Source: Alteromonas sp. BL110 (GTDB lineage Bacteria; Pseudomonadota; Gammaproteobacteria; Enterobacterales; Alteromonadaceae). From it: DNA of 64,000 nucleotides. Shown piece by piece: positions 18,145 to 27,888 of this stretch (within the stretch, counting starts at the first letter, position 1; every line of letters starts with the position of its first letter). The notes under the pieces were generated by a model, which did not search any database, was not told where the DNA came from, and worked only from the letters and a program-made list of their open reading frames with translations. Where the stretch lies: contig NZ_CP031967.1 of the NCBI RefSeq assembly GCF_003443615.1, positions 2,914,001 to 2,978,000 of the forward strand, given 5' to 3'. Both the position numbers and the translations under genes were made by a program.

Positions 18145-18903
18145 ATGGCTATTAATTTTGTACCGCTAGATAAAGAAAAGCATAAAGACCTAAAGGTCGC
18201 GGTAAACACATCTTTCAGCTTTGCGAAAAACACACACCTTGCAGCGGCAACTATCCGTGAATTTGCACAACTAGCTGCAACAATGCCGCTAGTGTTCATT
18301 GAAGACACTGCGTCTAAGCGTCACCACGTTGTGACTATGCTTGGTATGGAGCAAGGTCAAAACCTTTTCCTAACTGGCGATAGCTGGAAAGGACCTCACG
18401 TTCCAATGAACATCCTTCGCTATCCGTTTGACGTACGTCCAGACGGCGACAAGCTTGGCGTTTACATTGACGAAAACTCTGACCTTATTTCTGATGAAGG
18501 CCAAGCTCTATTCACTGAAGCTGGTGAAGCAAGCGAGTTCCTTGATAGCCGTCAGAAGTTCCTAGCAGACCTAGCGAATAGCGAAATGCTAACACAGCGT
18601 TTTGTAGCGAAAGTTGTTGAGCTAGACCTACTTGATCCAATTCAAATTCGCCTTACTTACCAAGACGGTAAGCAGCGCAATGTTACAGGCATGATGAGCA
18701 TTAACGAGAAAAAACTTCTTGAGCTACCTGAAGAGCAAGTACTTGAGCTACATAAACAAGGCTTCCTAGGTGCAATCTATGCGGTAATGATGTCGGTTGG
18801 TCAGCTTAATCGTCTTGTTGAGCTTTCAAACGATACAGACAACCCAATTCGCAACATGCAGCTTTCTGCTGTTAAAGCAGAAGAAGCAGCGCCAAGCGCG
18901 TAA
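18145..18903 (+). CDS. SapC-family protein
   Basis: A 252-aa soluble protein of the SapC family (named for a Campylobacter S-layer-associated protein). It is recognised by the N-terminal NFVPLDKEKHKDLKV, the central LGMEQGQNLFLTGDSWKG and the FDVRPDGDKLGVYIDENSDL segment. It has no signal peptide or membrane helix. The function is not established; it is common in marine gammaproteobacteria, often near TonB receptors or tryptophan halogenases, neither of which is present here. The upstream ribosome site is weak (GAGAAA). A strong terminator follows, so it is monocistronic. Confidence 0.85.
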   Translation: MAINFVPLDKEKHKDLKVAVNTSFSFAKNTHLAAATIREFAQLAATMPLVFIEDTASKRHHVVTMLGMEQGQNLFLTGDSWKGPHVPMNILRYPFDVRPDGDKLGVYIDENSDLISDEGQALFTEAGEASEFLDSRQKFLADLANSEMLTQRFVAKVVELDLLDPIQIRLTYQDGKQRNVTGMMSINEKKLLELPEEQVLELHKQGFLGAIYAVMMSVGQLNRLVELSNDTDNPIRNMQLSAVKAEEAAPSA

Positions 18904-18924
18904 ACGCGCTTCAAACTTAAATGT

Positions 18925-18955
18925 AAAAACCCGCGATTTCGTCGCGGGTTTTTTT
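18925..18955 (+). terminator. Rho-independent terminator after the SapC gene
   Basis: ACCCGCGA (18929-18936) pairs with TCGCGGGT (18942-18949) around a 5-base loop, flanked by A and T runs. Confidence 0.93.
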
Positions 18956-19078
18956 ATGTCTAAACACTATGTTCATATTTCGTCATGTTTCGTTCAGAAT
19001 CCGTTAAGTTTTAATGTCTTATCTTATGCGTAGTGTTATTACACGTCGTTCCCAACACATTTTTTAAGGACAAAAGAC

Positions 19079-19903
19079 ATGAACATCAAATCTAATAAAC
19101 TTTCAACAACGCTAACCGCACTTTCACTTATTACGGCTTCAGTATTTTCAGTCTCAGCGGCACATGCAGCTACACAAAACGAAGTACAAGTAACCGCGGT
19201 CGATCTTGAAGGGGTAGATGACAACCTCTACGGTGCTAGATATGTGCGCTACCTTGATGAAGTTAGCGGAAACAGCGGCGCTTATTTAATTAACCCATAT
19301 CTGCAACGCGTATCTAGTTTGTCTGGTGGTTACGCTAATTTAGATGGTATCGACGTGTTTAACTTAGGTACTACTTTTTATTTCGACGATACGTGGATGC
19401 TAGCCATTGAAGGTGCCCACAGTAAATTTGACGACGACTTTGGTGATGAAGATTACACCAATATCGATTTAAAAGTAGGATTTAACTTGTCACGTCAATG
19501 GCAAATAGGCGCAGGGGTAATTTATCAGCGCGCCAGCTACGATATTAATGACGGTACAGATAGATACAGCGAAAGCGAGAATGAAACTTCACCTCTAGTT
19601 TTCACTCGCTATACCACAGTAGGTAACGGGGGAACCGGTTGGGACTTCGCCGCCCAATACATTGCCGATGATGTTGATGTATTATCTGGAAGTGCGCGTT
19701 ACTTCTTTAGCCCAGGTCTAAGTGTTCAAGGCAGCTATAGCTACACCAATGCGCCAGACGGCTTTGACAACTTAAAAACTGTAGGGGTGGCTTTAGATTA
19801 CTGGGTGAATGAGCAATTCTCAGTAGCGGCAAGCTATGAAACAGATTTTGATAGCGATATCGAAAGCGACGTAGCATCGCTCACAGCTTCTTACCGTTTT
19901 TAA
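19079..19903 (+). CDS. Small outer-membrane beta-barrel protein (putative porin)
   Basis: A 274-aa protein with a clear signal peptide (LTALSLITASVFSVSAAHAA, cleavage near residue 31). The mature part alternates short amphipathic strands with Asp/Gly-rich turns and ends in SLTASYRF, with a terminal Phe as in the BAM recognition signal. It should form an 8- to 12-strand barrel. I do not recognise the specific family; a putative porin or OmpA-like barrel is most likely. It is flanked by terminators on both sides, so it is monocistronic. The mature protein is acidic. Confidence 0.72.
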   Translation: MNIKSNKLSTTLTALSLITASVFSVSAAHAATQNEVQVTAVDLEGVDDNLYGARYVRYLDEVSGNSGAYLINPYLQRVSSLSGGYANLDGIDVFNLGTTFYFDDTWMLAIEGAHSKFDDDFGDEDYTNIDLKVGFNLSRQWQIGAGVIYQRASYDINDGTDRYSESENETSPLVFTRYTTVGNGGTGWDFAAQYIADDVDVLSGSARYFFSPGLSVQGSYSYTNAPDGFDNLKTVGVALDYWVNEQFSVAASYETDFDSDIESDVASLTASYRF

Positions 19904-19945
19904 AGTAGATTAGCCATCAGCTATTGATAGCTAGTAATTATTAAC

Positions 19946-19984
19946 AATGAACTATCAACTTCGGTTGGTAGTTCATTTTTTTTG
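19946..19984 (+). terminator. Rho-independent terminator after the beta-barrel gene
   Basis: A 14-bp stem (AATGAACTATCAAC at 19946) with one wobble, a stable TTCG tetraloop at 19960-19963, and a long T-run. Confidence 0.95.
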
Positions 19985-20191
19985 CATTTATTCCTAGAGG
20001 TTGCTTTTATGTTAAGCAACGCATTCAATTTAGATAAAAACAGCCATTCATCGATAAATTTTAAGTTTAATTTTACCCACCTGAATATTTTTTAATCTTT
20101 TTTACACGCCTAATCATACACTTCCTAAAAATACTGTATATCCAACCAGTTTGAACCCAGTGTTTATGCGGCCTTCACGCCTTTTTTCTAC

Positions 20192-20221
20192 TTGACAGTG
20201 GGGATCATTGATACCTAAACT
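20192..20221 (+). promoter_or_regulatory. Candidate sigma-70 promoter for mraZ
   Basis: Perfect -35 TTGACA at 20192-20197, an 18-bp spacer and a weak -10 TAAACT at 20216-20221. The predicted start would fall just before or within the MraZ boxes, so repression by MraZ would be direct. Confidence 0.5.
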
Positions 20222-20229
20222 GTATCTCA

Positions 20230-20253
20230 GTGGGTAAATGTGGCGAATTGTGG
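20230..20253 (+). promoter_or_regulatory. MraZ operator: three GTGG boxes at 10-bp spacing
   Basis: GTGG occurs at 20230, 20240 and 20250. This matches the known MraZ binding signature of direct GTGG/TGGG repeats one helical turn apart. A further GTGGGG at 20198 is out of register. It predicts autoregulation of the cluster. Confidence 0.85.
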
Positions 20254-20329
20254 ATCAAATCATCATCACTTTGCAGATTAGTACTCAAAAAACAAGAAAA
20301 CCAAGAGCAAATAATAAAAGGCTAGGGGA

Positions 20330-20788
20330 ATGTTCCGCGGCGCTAACGCAATCAATCTGGATACAAAAGGCAGACTGGCTATACCGACGAAGTATCGTCA
20401 GTCGCTGCTGGATGATTGTCAGGGACAACTGGTCTGCACAGTCGATACACAACAAAGTTGTTTGCTGCTTTACCCACTTCCCGAATGGGAAGAGATTGAG
20501 CTTAAACTCTCTAAACTTTCAAGCATGATCCCAGCCGAGCGTCGCTTGCAGCGATTGCTACTAGGATATGCTTCAGAAGGTGAGATGGATAAAAGCGGGC
20601 GTATTCTTGTTCCTACTCCACTGCGAAGTTTCGCAAAACTCTCAAAAGAAGTCATGTTAGTTGGTCAGTTAAACAAATTCGAAATTTGGGATGCCGATAT
20701 TTGGGCACAACAAGTTGAAGCTGATATAGACACCGAACGCAAAGGCGAATTTGAACTTACCGAACGATTACAGGACTTTTCTCTATGA
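20330..20788 (+). CDS. mraZ: Transcriptional regulator MraZ
   Basis: A 152-aa AbrB-fold DNA-binding protein that regulates its own cluster. Two SpoVT/AbrB-like repeats are visible: [20 protein letters not shown] at the start and [16 protein letters not shown] in the middle. The length matches E. coli MraZ. It is the first gene of the dcw cluster and overlaps rsmH by four bases (ATGA). Its likely binding boxes are the three GTGG repeats about 80 bp upstream. Confidence 0.97.
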   Translation: MFRGANAINLDTKGRLAIPTKYRQSLLDDCQGQLVCTVDTQQSCLLLYPLPEWEEIELKLSKLSSMIPAERRLQRLLLGYASEGEMDKSGRILVPTPLRSFAKLSKEVMLVGQLNKFEIWDADIWAQQVEADIDTERKGEFELTERLQDFSL

Positions 20789-21726
20789 CGCAGCCTAGCG
20801 AATTTAAACATATTTCAGTATTGCTTGACGAATGCATCGAAGCTTTAGCGATTAAACCGAACGGTATCTACATTGACGCCACGTTTGGCCGTGGTGGGCA
20901 TTCAGCGCATATTCTAGAGGCACTAGGTGAAAACGGACGCCTCATCGCCTTTGACCGCGACCCACAAGCAATCAAAGCAGCAGAACGCTTTGCCGATGAT
21001 ATGCGCTTTAGCATTATCCACTCACCGTTTGGAGATATGGCAGAAGAAATTGACGCGTTAGGGCTAACCGGTAAGATTGACGGTGTGCTAATGGACTTAG
21101 GCGTATCTTCACCTCAGCTAGACGATGCTGAACGCGGCTTCAGCTTTCTACGCGACGGTCCCCTTGATATGCGCATGGACACGTCTCGCGGTCAAAGTGC
21201 TGCTGATTGGCTGGCTAGCGCAGAAGAGCAAGACATTACGCAGGTTATTAAAGAGTTTGGCGAAGAAAAGTTCGGCAAGCGCATTGCTCACGCTATTGTT
21301 AACACGCGTAAAGATACACCTATCACGCGTACTGCACAGCTCGCCAAAATCATTGATGAAGCCGTACCTGTAAAAGACAAATTCAAACACCCTGCAACCC
21401 GTGCATTCCAAGGTATTCGCATTTATATCAATGCTGAGCTAGAACAACTTCGCGTGGGCCTTAAAGCGGCTACTCAAGTCTTAGCAAAAGAAGGCCGCTT
21501 AGCCGTTATTTCATTTCACTCGTTAGAAGACCGCTTAGTAAAGCGTTTCATTAAGGATCAAAGTAAAGGGAAAGTTGTACCGCACAATTTACCGATAACC
21601 CAAGCTGAAATAGATGCAGATAAAGTGCTCAAAGCTCTGGGTAAAGCAATAAAACCTTCAGAGCAGGAGATTGCGAACAACGTTCGCTCCCGCAGTTCGG
21701 TATTACGTGTGGCAGAAAAGTTATGA
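20785..21726 (+). CDS. rsmH: 16S rRNA (cytosine1402-N4)-methyltransferase RsmH
   Basis: A 313-aa SAM-dependent methyltransferase that modifies C1402 in the ribosomal P site. The SAM-binding start [17 protein letters not shown], the acidic contact [27 protein letters not shown] and the late [15 protein letters not shown] motif are all present. The length equals E. coli RsmH (MraW). It overlaps mraZ and ftsL by four bases each, so translation is coupled. Confidence 0.98.
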   Translation: MTQPSEFKHISVLLDECIEALAIKPNGIYIDATFGRGGHSAHILEALGENGRLIAFDRDPQAIKAAERFADDMRFSIIHSPFGDMAEEIDALGLTGKIDGVLMDLGVSSPQLDDAERGFSFLRDGPLDMRMDTSRGQSAADWLASAEEQDITQVIKEFGEEKFGKRIAHAIVNTRKDTPITRTAQLAKIIDEAVPVKDKFKHPATRAFQGIRIYINAELEQLRVGLKAATQVLAKEGRLAVISFHSLEDRLVKRFIKDQSKGKVVPHNLPITQAEIDADKVLKALGKAIKPSEQEIANNVRSRSSVLRVAEKL

Positions 21727-22058
21727 CCAAAGCCATACCAGACAAGGCCAGCACTAATTTTAAATTACTGCTAATAATTGTTTCAGATTTGACCCGCAAC
21801 AAGTTGCGGGTTTTGTTGTATTTAATGGTTATCACAAGTGCTATGGCGGTAACGCTCAGCAGCCATCACAACAGACAGCAGGTCATTGCCCTTGAAGACC
21901 TTATGCAAGAGAAGGATGAGCTTGATGTTGAGTGGCGTAACCTCGTGCTCGAACAGCGAGCGTTGACTGAGCATAACCGCATAGAAAACCTGGTTGAAAA
22001 GCAGTTAGAAATGTACCGTGCCACGGCAGACGACGAAGTAGTGGTGAGGCTAAAATGA
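21723..22058 (+). CDS. ftsL: Cell division protein FtsL
   Basis: A 111-aa bitopic membrane protein of the divisome FtsQLB complex. It has a basic cytoplasmic N-terminus, one membrane helix ([18 protein letters not shown]) and a periplasmic leucine-zipper-like coiled coil (about 55-100). Sequence conservation in the family is low, so the call rests on size, topology and position between rsmH and ftsI. It overlaps both neighbours by four bases. Confidence 0.93.
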   Translation: MTKAIPDKASTNFKLLLIIVSDLTRNKLRVLLYLMVITSAMAVTLSSHHNRQQVIALEDLMQEKDELDVEWRNLVLEQRALTEHNRIENLVEKQLEMYRATADDEVVVRLK

Positions 22059-23830
22059 GTACATCTGCACTTTCTCGTAAACGCAAAAAGACAGGTGCAA
22101 AACAAAATGTAACGCCAAGCCTAGTGCACTGGCGTTTTGTGGTTGTGCTTATTGTTATCATGTTAGTGTTTGGCGTGTTAGCGGCACGCGCAGCCTACAT
22201 TCAAGTTATTGAGCCTGATGAGCTTATTCAACAGGGCGACAACCGCACGCTTAGAACCCGTGATATGCCGACCTACCGTGGCCTTATCACCGACAGAAAC
22301 GGTGTTGAGCTAGCGGTAAGTGTTCCTGTTCGCGCCATTTATGCAGACCCAAAAATTATTCATGAAAATGAAGGCTTCAAAGAGGAGCGCCGCTGGGAAG
22401 CGCTAGCGGATGTACTGCGCCAAGACGTTAATGAATTGAAAGAAAAAGTGGCTAACCCCAAGCGTCGCTTCGTTTATCTACAGCGTCAGGTGTCGCCGGC
22501 CATGGCAGAGTACGTTGATAAACTAGATATTCCAGGTATCTATCTGCGTCGCGAGAGCCGCCGCTACTATCCTACAGGTGAAGTTTCAGCGCAGTTAATC
22601 GGCGTAACCGATGTTGATGACACAGGCGTTGAAGGCTTAGAACGCATGTATAACGAGTGGCTAACGGGCACGCCGGGTTCTCGTAAAATACGCCGCGATG
22701 CGAAAGGACGTCAGGTTGAAATTTTAGAGACTAAGTCGGGTGAAAAAGCTGGTGACCTGCAGCTGACCATCGACCAGCGTATTCAGGCTCTAGCCTACAA
22801 AGAAATCAAAGAAGCCATGATTTATTATCAATCAAGTTCGGCTTCAGCCATTGTTATTGATGTAAAAACCGGCGACGTATTGGCAATGGTTAATGCACCT
22901 TCCTTCAACCCGAACGACAGAAGCAAACTGTCTGCGCACAGAATGCGTAACCGAGTTATTACTGATGCGTTCGAGCCGGGCTCAGCATTGAAGCCACTGG
23001 CAGTGCTTACTGCATTAGAATTCGGTGAAGTTGAGCCTGAAGATTCAGTAAACACTAACCCAGGTTGGATGCGTTTGGGCGGCAGTCTAGTAAAAGACTC
23101 ACGCAACTATGGCGAGCTAACGCTAGAAGAAATTATTCAGCACTCCTCGAACATGGGCACATCGAAACTGGCGCTGTCTGTTCCTAAACAGTTCCTGCTT
23201 GATACTTACTACAACATGGGCCTTATGAGTGATACCGGGCTTAACATGGCCGGCGAGAGCAGTGGTATTTTCCATGAGCGTAGTCGCTGGTCTGAATTTG
23301 AATTAGCCACCTTGTCATTTGGGTACGGCATTTCTGTAACCACGGCACAGCTGGGGAGACTTTACGCGACATTGGCAAACGGCGGCGTTAAAACACCTCT
23401 CAATGTTATCAAATCGCCTGAGCAACCTTCATGGCAAGCTCAATCAGAGCGAGTAATTAGTGAAGAGAACGCAAAAGCCATTGTTCAAATGATGGAAAGC
23501 GTAACCCAGCGCGGCGGCACGGCAACCAAAGCGGCAGTTCCAGGCTATCGCGTAGCGGGCAAAACAGGTACCAGCAGAAAAGCGGTCGCTGGCGGCTACG
23601 GGGAAGAGTATGTCAACATTTTCGCCGGTATTGCTCCAGTGTCTGACCCAAGGCTAGTCACTATTGTATTGATCAACGAACCAGGCGGCGATTTGTATCA
23701 CGCAGGGGATACCGCAGCACCTGTATTTTCGTCAATTATGGGTGGTGCACTGCACATGCTAAACGTGACACCAGATGACAAACAGGTTACTTCAAGTCGT
23801 TTACTGATGGGAGGTCAAAGTGGTAGTTAG
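22055..23830 (+). CDS. ftsI: Peptidoglycan transpeptidase FtsI (PBP3)
   Basis: A 591-aa septal class B penicillin-binding protein. It has one N-terminal membrane helix (FVVVLIVIMLVFGVLAARAA), a pedestal domain, then a transpeptidase domain with the three active-site motifs: SxxK in EPGSALKPLAV (catalytic Ser), SSN in HSSNMGTSKLAL and KTG in AGKTGTSRKAV. It cross-links septal peptidoglycan with FtsW. It overlaps ftsL by four bases and murE by eleven. Confidence 0.98.
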   Translation: MSTSALSRKRKKTGAKQNVTPSLVHWRFVVVLIVIMLVFGVLAARAAYIQVIEPDELIQQGDNRTLRTRDMPTYRGLITDRNGVELAVSVPVRAIYADPKIIHENEGFKEERRWEALADVLRQDVNELKEKVANPKRRFVYLQRQVSPAMAEYVDKLDIPGIYLRRESRRYYPTGEVSAQLIGVTDVDDTGVEGLERMYNEWLTGTPGSRKIRRDAKGRQVEILETKSGEKAGDLQLTIDQRIQALAYKEIKEAMIYYQSSSASAIVIDVKTGDVLAMVNAPSFNPNDRSKLSAHRMRNRVITDAFEPGSALKPLAVLTALEFGEVEPEDSVNTNPGWMRLGGSLVKDSRNYGELTLEEIIQHSSNMGTSKLALSVPKQFLLDTYYNMGLMSDTGLNMAGESSGIFHERSRWSEFELATLSFGYGISVTTAQLGRLYATLANGGVKTPLNVIKSPEQPSWQAQSERVISEENAKAIVQMMESVTQRGGTATKAAVPGYRVAGKTGTSRKAVAGGYGEEYVNIFAGIAPVSDPRLVTIVLINEPGGDLYHAGDTAAPVFSSIMGGALHMLNVTPDDKQVTSSRLLMGGQSGS

Positions 23831-25385
23831 TGCCTTTATTCAAAGTATTAAAGCCTTGTTAGCAAAATTTGGAGTAGATGCCCCAGATATTCGCATTGAA
23901 GGTTTAACGTTAGACAGCCGTGAAGTGAATACGCGCTTAGCGTTTGTAGCGGTTAAGGGGCATGAACGTGATGGTCGCGATTTTATACCACAAGCAATAA
24001 GTTTAGGGGCTCGTGTAATTCTGGCGCAAACTGAAGACAGTAGAGCCCATGGTCAAATGGAAATGCGCGACCACAGCGTCATCATTTCGCTGTATGAACT
24101 ACCACAAATGCTTTCTGCATTAGCTGCTGCATTTTATGACTATCCCGCACAAAAAATGGCCACGGTGGCAGTGACAGGAACTAACGGGAAAACCTCTACA
24201 GTTCAACTGCTTACACAGATTAAGAGCGCATTAGGTACACGTAGCGCAAGCATAGGAACCTTAGGGAGTAGTGTGTTTGAGGGCGATGAAACCCAGTGGT
24301 CGAACACGCCAGCGGAGAACACCACGCCCGATGCCATACGTATGCAATATTTGTTGGCAGACTTTGTGCAAAGCGAAGTGCGCCATACGGCTTTTGAAGC
24401 AAGTTCTCACGCATTGGTTCAGGGGCGTCTTGGTACAGTAAAAACCGATATCGCTGTTTTCACCAATCTCACTCGAGATCACCTCGATTATCACGGCACT
24501 ATGGAAGAGTACGGCAAAGCCAAACGCTTGCTGCTTCAGCAGCCCGGTTTAAAGACTGTGGTTTTAAATGCTAATGATGATGAAAGTAAAAGGTGGGATG
24601 GCGCAGCAGATAAGACGATTACACGAATCTGGACAGCGATAGACGAAAGTGGTCTGGATGGAAACGGTGAAAGTGGACTATTGCGCAAACATAACAATCC
24701 ACAAAGTCGCCATTGTTTCGCCACAAATGCTTCTTATCATGCAGGTGGATGTAGCTTTGAGCTTGTAAGTTCTTGGGGAAGTGCAGCTATTTCGCTGCCA
24801 TTATTCGGAAAGTTTAATATCAGCAATGTACTTAGCGCCATAGGTACGTTACTAGCTGAAGGTGAGCGTTTTGATGACGTGGTTAACGCGGTAAATGCCA
24901 TCGCGCCCGTACCCGGGCGAATGGAAGTATTTCCTGTAACGGGGGCGGCCAACTTGGTAGTGGACTATGCGCACACGCCAGACGCTCTGGAGAAAGTGCT
25001 GTTAAGCGCCAAGTTCCATACCACAGGTAAGGTGTGGTGTGTGTTTGGTTGCGGTGGCGACCGTGATAAAGGTAAGCGTCCCTTGATGGGCCAGGCTGCT
25101 GAGTCAGGCGCTGACGCTATTGTGATCACCACCGACAACAGCAGAAGCGAAAGTCCTGAGTCTATAGCCAAGGACATCATTGCGGGCTTAAAAAATTCTG
25201 AGCTGGCAGTATCTATACCGGACCGCGAGCAAGCTATTCGCCACTGCCTTGAGCATGCGCATGAAAGCGACATTATCATTGTGGCCGGAAAAGGCCATGA
25301 AGATTACCAAATTATCGGTAACAAAAAGACTAATTATAACGAACGTGCAGTTGTGGCGCGACTGCAACAGGAGTACAGCAAATGA
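23820..25385 (+). CDS. murE: UDP-MurNAc-tripeptide ligase MurE
   Basis: A 521-aa cytosolic ligase that adds the third residue (meso-diaminopimelate expected) to UDP-MurNAc-L-Ala-D-Glu. ATP loop VTGTNGKTSTVQL, central NTTPDA and HTAFEASSHAL, and DYAHTPDALEKVL are present. The substrate-specificity motif reads DNSR where DNPR is usual for DAP enzymes. A non-conserved insert rich in Gly/Asn lies near residue 280, and the protein is somewhat longer than E. coli MurE (495). The start is GTG at 23820 with GGGAGG just upstream, overlapping ftsI. Confidence 0.96.
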   Translation: MVVSAFIQSIKALLAKFGVDAPDIRIEGLTLDSREVNTRLAFVAVKGHERDGRDFIPQAISLGARVILAQTEDSRAHGQMEMRDHSVIISLYELPQMLSALAAAFYDYPAQKMATVAVTGTNGKTSTVQLLTQIKSALGTRSASIGTLGSSVFEGDETQWSNTPAENTTPDAIRMQYLLADFVQSEVRHTAFEASSHALVQGRLGTVKTDIAVFTNLTRDHLDYHGTMEEYGKAKRLLLQQPGLKTVVLNANDDESKRWDGAADKTITRIWTAIDESGLDGNGESGLLRKHNNPQSRHCFATNASYHAGGCSFELVSSWGSAAISLPLFGKFNISNVLSAIGTLLAEGERFDDVVNAVNAIAPVPGRMEVFPVTGAANLVVDYAHTPDALEKVLLSAKFHTTGKVWCVFGCGGDRDKGKRPLMGQAAESGADAIVITTDNSRSESPESIAKDIIAGLKNSELAVSIPDREQAIRHCLEHAHESDIIIVAGKGHEDYQIIGNKKTNYNERAVVARLQQEYSK

Positions 25386-26791
25386 TAACAACAACGCTGT
25401 CATGGATAGCCGAAAAGGTTAATGGGAAATTATTAAAAGGCGCTGCTGATATCGAAGTATCTGCAGTAAGTACCGATACCCGTACCCTTGAAGATGGCGC
25501 AGTTTATCTGGCCTTGAAAGGCCCAAATTTCAACGGCCACGACTTTATCTCAACGGCAGAACAAGCCGGAGCAAGCGCAGTTATTGCCAGTGAAGACGTA
25601 GCGACCTCGCTACCTGTCATCGTGGTTGAAGATACCAAAGAAGCACTTGGTCTGTTAGGTGCGGCGGTAAAATCGTATGTGGCGCCAAAAACCATTACCA
25701 TCACCGGAAGCAGCGGTAAAACCACCGTAAAGGAAATGTGCGCCGCTATTTTGGAGCGAAGAGGTAATGTATTAGCCACAAACGGCAACTTCAATAACGA
25801 TATCGGCGTGCCGCTAACCCTTCTGCGCTTAGAGCCTCAGCATGAATATGCGGTTATGGAGTTAGGCGCAAATCATATTGGTGAAATCGCCTATACCACG
25901 AACCTTGTTAAGCCGGACGTAGCCACTATCGTAAACGCCGCCGCTTCTCATCTAGAAGGGTTTGGCAGCTTGCTAGGTGTGGCGCGAGCCAAAAGTGAAA
26001 TTTTTAAAGGCTTAGACAATGATGGTGTGGCAGTAGTCAATGTCGACAGTCAATTTGCCGAATTTTGGCAAGGCAAGCTTAAACAAACTAAAACGCTTAC
26101 GTTTTCCCCGCAGCAGAAAAACAAAGCCGACTTTAGAGCAGAAGATATCACCATTGGATTAGACGGCTGCGCCGCATTCCATTTGGTTTGCCCACACGGT
26201 GAGATGTCTATTCAGCTTACCATTCCTGGCGTTCATAACGTGGGGAATGCCCTTGTTGCTGCTGCGCTAACACTACAAGTTGGCGCCACGTTAGAAAATG
26301 TGCGCGACGGCTTACTTGCCATGAAGCAAGTTAGCGGCCGCTTGAATGTAAAACAGCTCACCGAGCAAGTTCGCCTGTTAGATGATACCTACAACGCCAA
26401 CGTGGCGTCTGTTAATGCAGCAATTGATACACTAAGTAGCTTTTCAGGCATTCGCGTTCTTGTGCTAGGCGACATGAAAGAGTTGGGTGAAAAGGCGCGT
26501 TTTTACCACGAGCAGGTGGGGGAATACGCTAAACAAAAAGGAATCAACTACCTGTATACCATGGGTGTTTTGAGTCAATCAGCGAGTGCTGTGTTTAATG
26601 AAAATGGTGGCCATTTCAGCGATGTTGAAAGTTTGTTGGCCGCAATGGAGAGTGATTTGTTAGTGCAGCAGCGCGATATTTCAATTTTAGTTAAAGGTTC
26701 ACGCAGTTCTAGAATGGAACGCGTGGTAGAGGCAGTCGAGGCCTCTACGCTGGGAAAGCACGATAGCCGTCGGGAGCGAATAGCATGTTAA
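25382..26791 (+). CDS. murF: UDP-MurNAc-tripeptide--D-Ala-D-Ala ligase MurF
   Basis: A 469-aa cytosolic Mur ligase adding D-alanyl-D-alanine to complete the pentapeptide. The P-loop is [26 protein letters not shown] and [10 protein letters not shown] are MurF signatures, and [13 protein letters not shown] and VLGDMKELG mark the C-terminal domain. It overlaps murE by four bases and mraY by seven. Confidence 0.97.
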   Translation: MITTTLSWIAEKVNGKLLKGAADIEVSAVSTDTRTLEDGAVYLALKGPNFNGHDFISTAEQAGASAVIASEDVATSLPVIVVEDTKEALGLLGAAVKSYVAPKTITITGSSGKTTVKEMCAAILERRGNVLATNGNFNNDIGVPLTLLRLEPQHEYAVMELGANHIGEIAYTTNLVKPDVATIVNAAASHLEGFGSLLGVARAKSEIFKGLDNDGVAVVNVDSQFAEFWQGKLKQTKTLTFSPQQKNKADFRAEDITIGLDGCAAFHLVCPHGEMSIQLTIPGVHNVGNALVAAALTLQVGATLENVRDGLLAMKQVSGRLNVKQLTEQVRLLDDTYNANVASVNAAIDTLSSFSGIRVLVLGDMKELGEKARFYHEQVGEYAKQKGINYLYTMGVLSQSASAVFNENGGHFSDVESLLAAMESDLLVQQRDISILVKGSRSSRMERVVEAVEASTLGKHDSRRERIAC

Positions 26792-27867
26792 TTTGGCTAG
26801 CCGACTGGCTGACACAATTTGATTCAGGGTTTAACGTATTTTCATACCTTACCCTTCGTGCAATTTTAAGCACGCTGACCGCACTACTTATTGCCATTCT
26901 TATTGGCCCTAAGATGATTCGTTATTTGCAGCGCATGCAAATTGGCCAAACGGTGCGTGATGATGGCCCGCAAAGCCATTTATCAAAATCCGGTACACCC
27001 ACTATGGGCGGGTTGCTGATCCTTGCGGCCATTGTAGTAAGTGGTCTGCTTTGGGCTGACCTGACTAATCGCTATGTGCTGGTAACCCTAACTGTGGTTG
27101 TGGCCTACGGTATTATCGGATTTGTTGACGATTATAGAAAAGTAATCCGCAAAGATTCGAAAGGGCTTATCGCGCGCTGGAAGTATTTCTGGCAATCGGT
27201 AGTTGCATTAGGCGTCGCATTCTATTTATACAGCAGCGCAACGATAAGTGCTGAAACCTCGCTACTGGTACCCTTCTTCAAAGAAGTGTTTCCACAGTTA
27301 GGTGCGTTCTTCATTATCATTACTTACTTTGCCATTGTAGGTACCAGCAATGCGGTAAATCTTACTGATGGATTGGATGGTTTAGCCATCGTTCCAACCA
27401 TACTAGTTGCAGGCGCATTTGCCATTTTTGCCTATGTGACAGGTAACGCGAACTTTGCCGAATACCTGAATATTCCTCATATTCCACTCACCAGTGAACT
27501 GGTGATTGTGTGTACCGCCATGGTTGGTGCAGGCTTAGGCTTTTTATGGTTTAACACGTATCCGGCACAAGTATTTATGGGGGACGTTGGCTCACTAGCG
27601 TTAGGCGGCACATTAGGTGTGTTAGCTGTACTGGTACGCCAAGAACTGGTGTTAATCATCATGGGTGGTGTTTTTGTTATGGAAACCCTGTCGGTCATCC
27701 TTCAGGTAGGTTCATACAAACTGCGTGGCCAGCGTATTTTCCGCATGGCGCCTATTCACCATCACTATGAATTGAAGGGCTGGCCGGAGCCGCGGGTTAT
27801 CGTGCGCTTCTGGATCATTTCAATCATTTTGGTTTTGGTGGGGCTTGCTACCCTCAAACTTAGATAA
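26785..27867 (+). CDS. mraY: Phospho-MurNAc-pentapeptide transferase MraY
   Basis: A 360-aa polytopic inner-membrane enzyme that moves phospho-MurNAc-pentapeptide to undecaprenyl phosphate, making lipid I. About ten membrane helices are visible. The conserved catalytic regions are [16 protein letters not shown] (Asp pair), [24 protein letters not shown] and the His-rich loop [15 protein letters not shown]. The length equals E. coli MraY. Confidence 0.98.
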   Translation: MLIWLADWLTQFDSGFNVFSYLTLRAILSTLTALLIAILIGPKMIRYLQRMQIGQTVRDDGPQSHLSKSGTPTMGGLLILAAIVVSGLLWADLTNRYVLVTLTVVVAYGIIGFVDDYRKVIRKDSKGLIARWKYFWQSVVALGVAFYLYSSATISAETSLLVPFFKEVFPQLGAFFIIITYFAIVGTSNAVNLTDGLDGLAIVPTILVAGAFAIFAYVTGNANFAEYLNIPHIPLTSELVIVCTAMVGAGLGFLWFNTYPAQVFMGDVGSLALGGTLGVLAVLVRQELVLIIMGGVFVMETLSVILQVGSYKLRGQRIFRMAPIHHHYELKGWPEPRVIVRFWIISIILVLVGLATLKLR

Positions 27868-27888
27868 GCGGTAAAGAGATAAATAGTA

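Larger units (their letters stand above)
19904..20329. other. 426-bp intergenic region ahead of the dcw cluster
   Basis: It contains the porin terminator, an AT-rich stretch (about 19985-20150) without a credible gene, and then the mraZ promoter and MraZ boxes listed separately. Confidence 0.6.

Noticed and set aside
18797..19033. 78-aa frame across the sapC end and its terminator
   Set aside because: It reads through a strong terminator and overlaps sapC in another frame.
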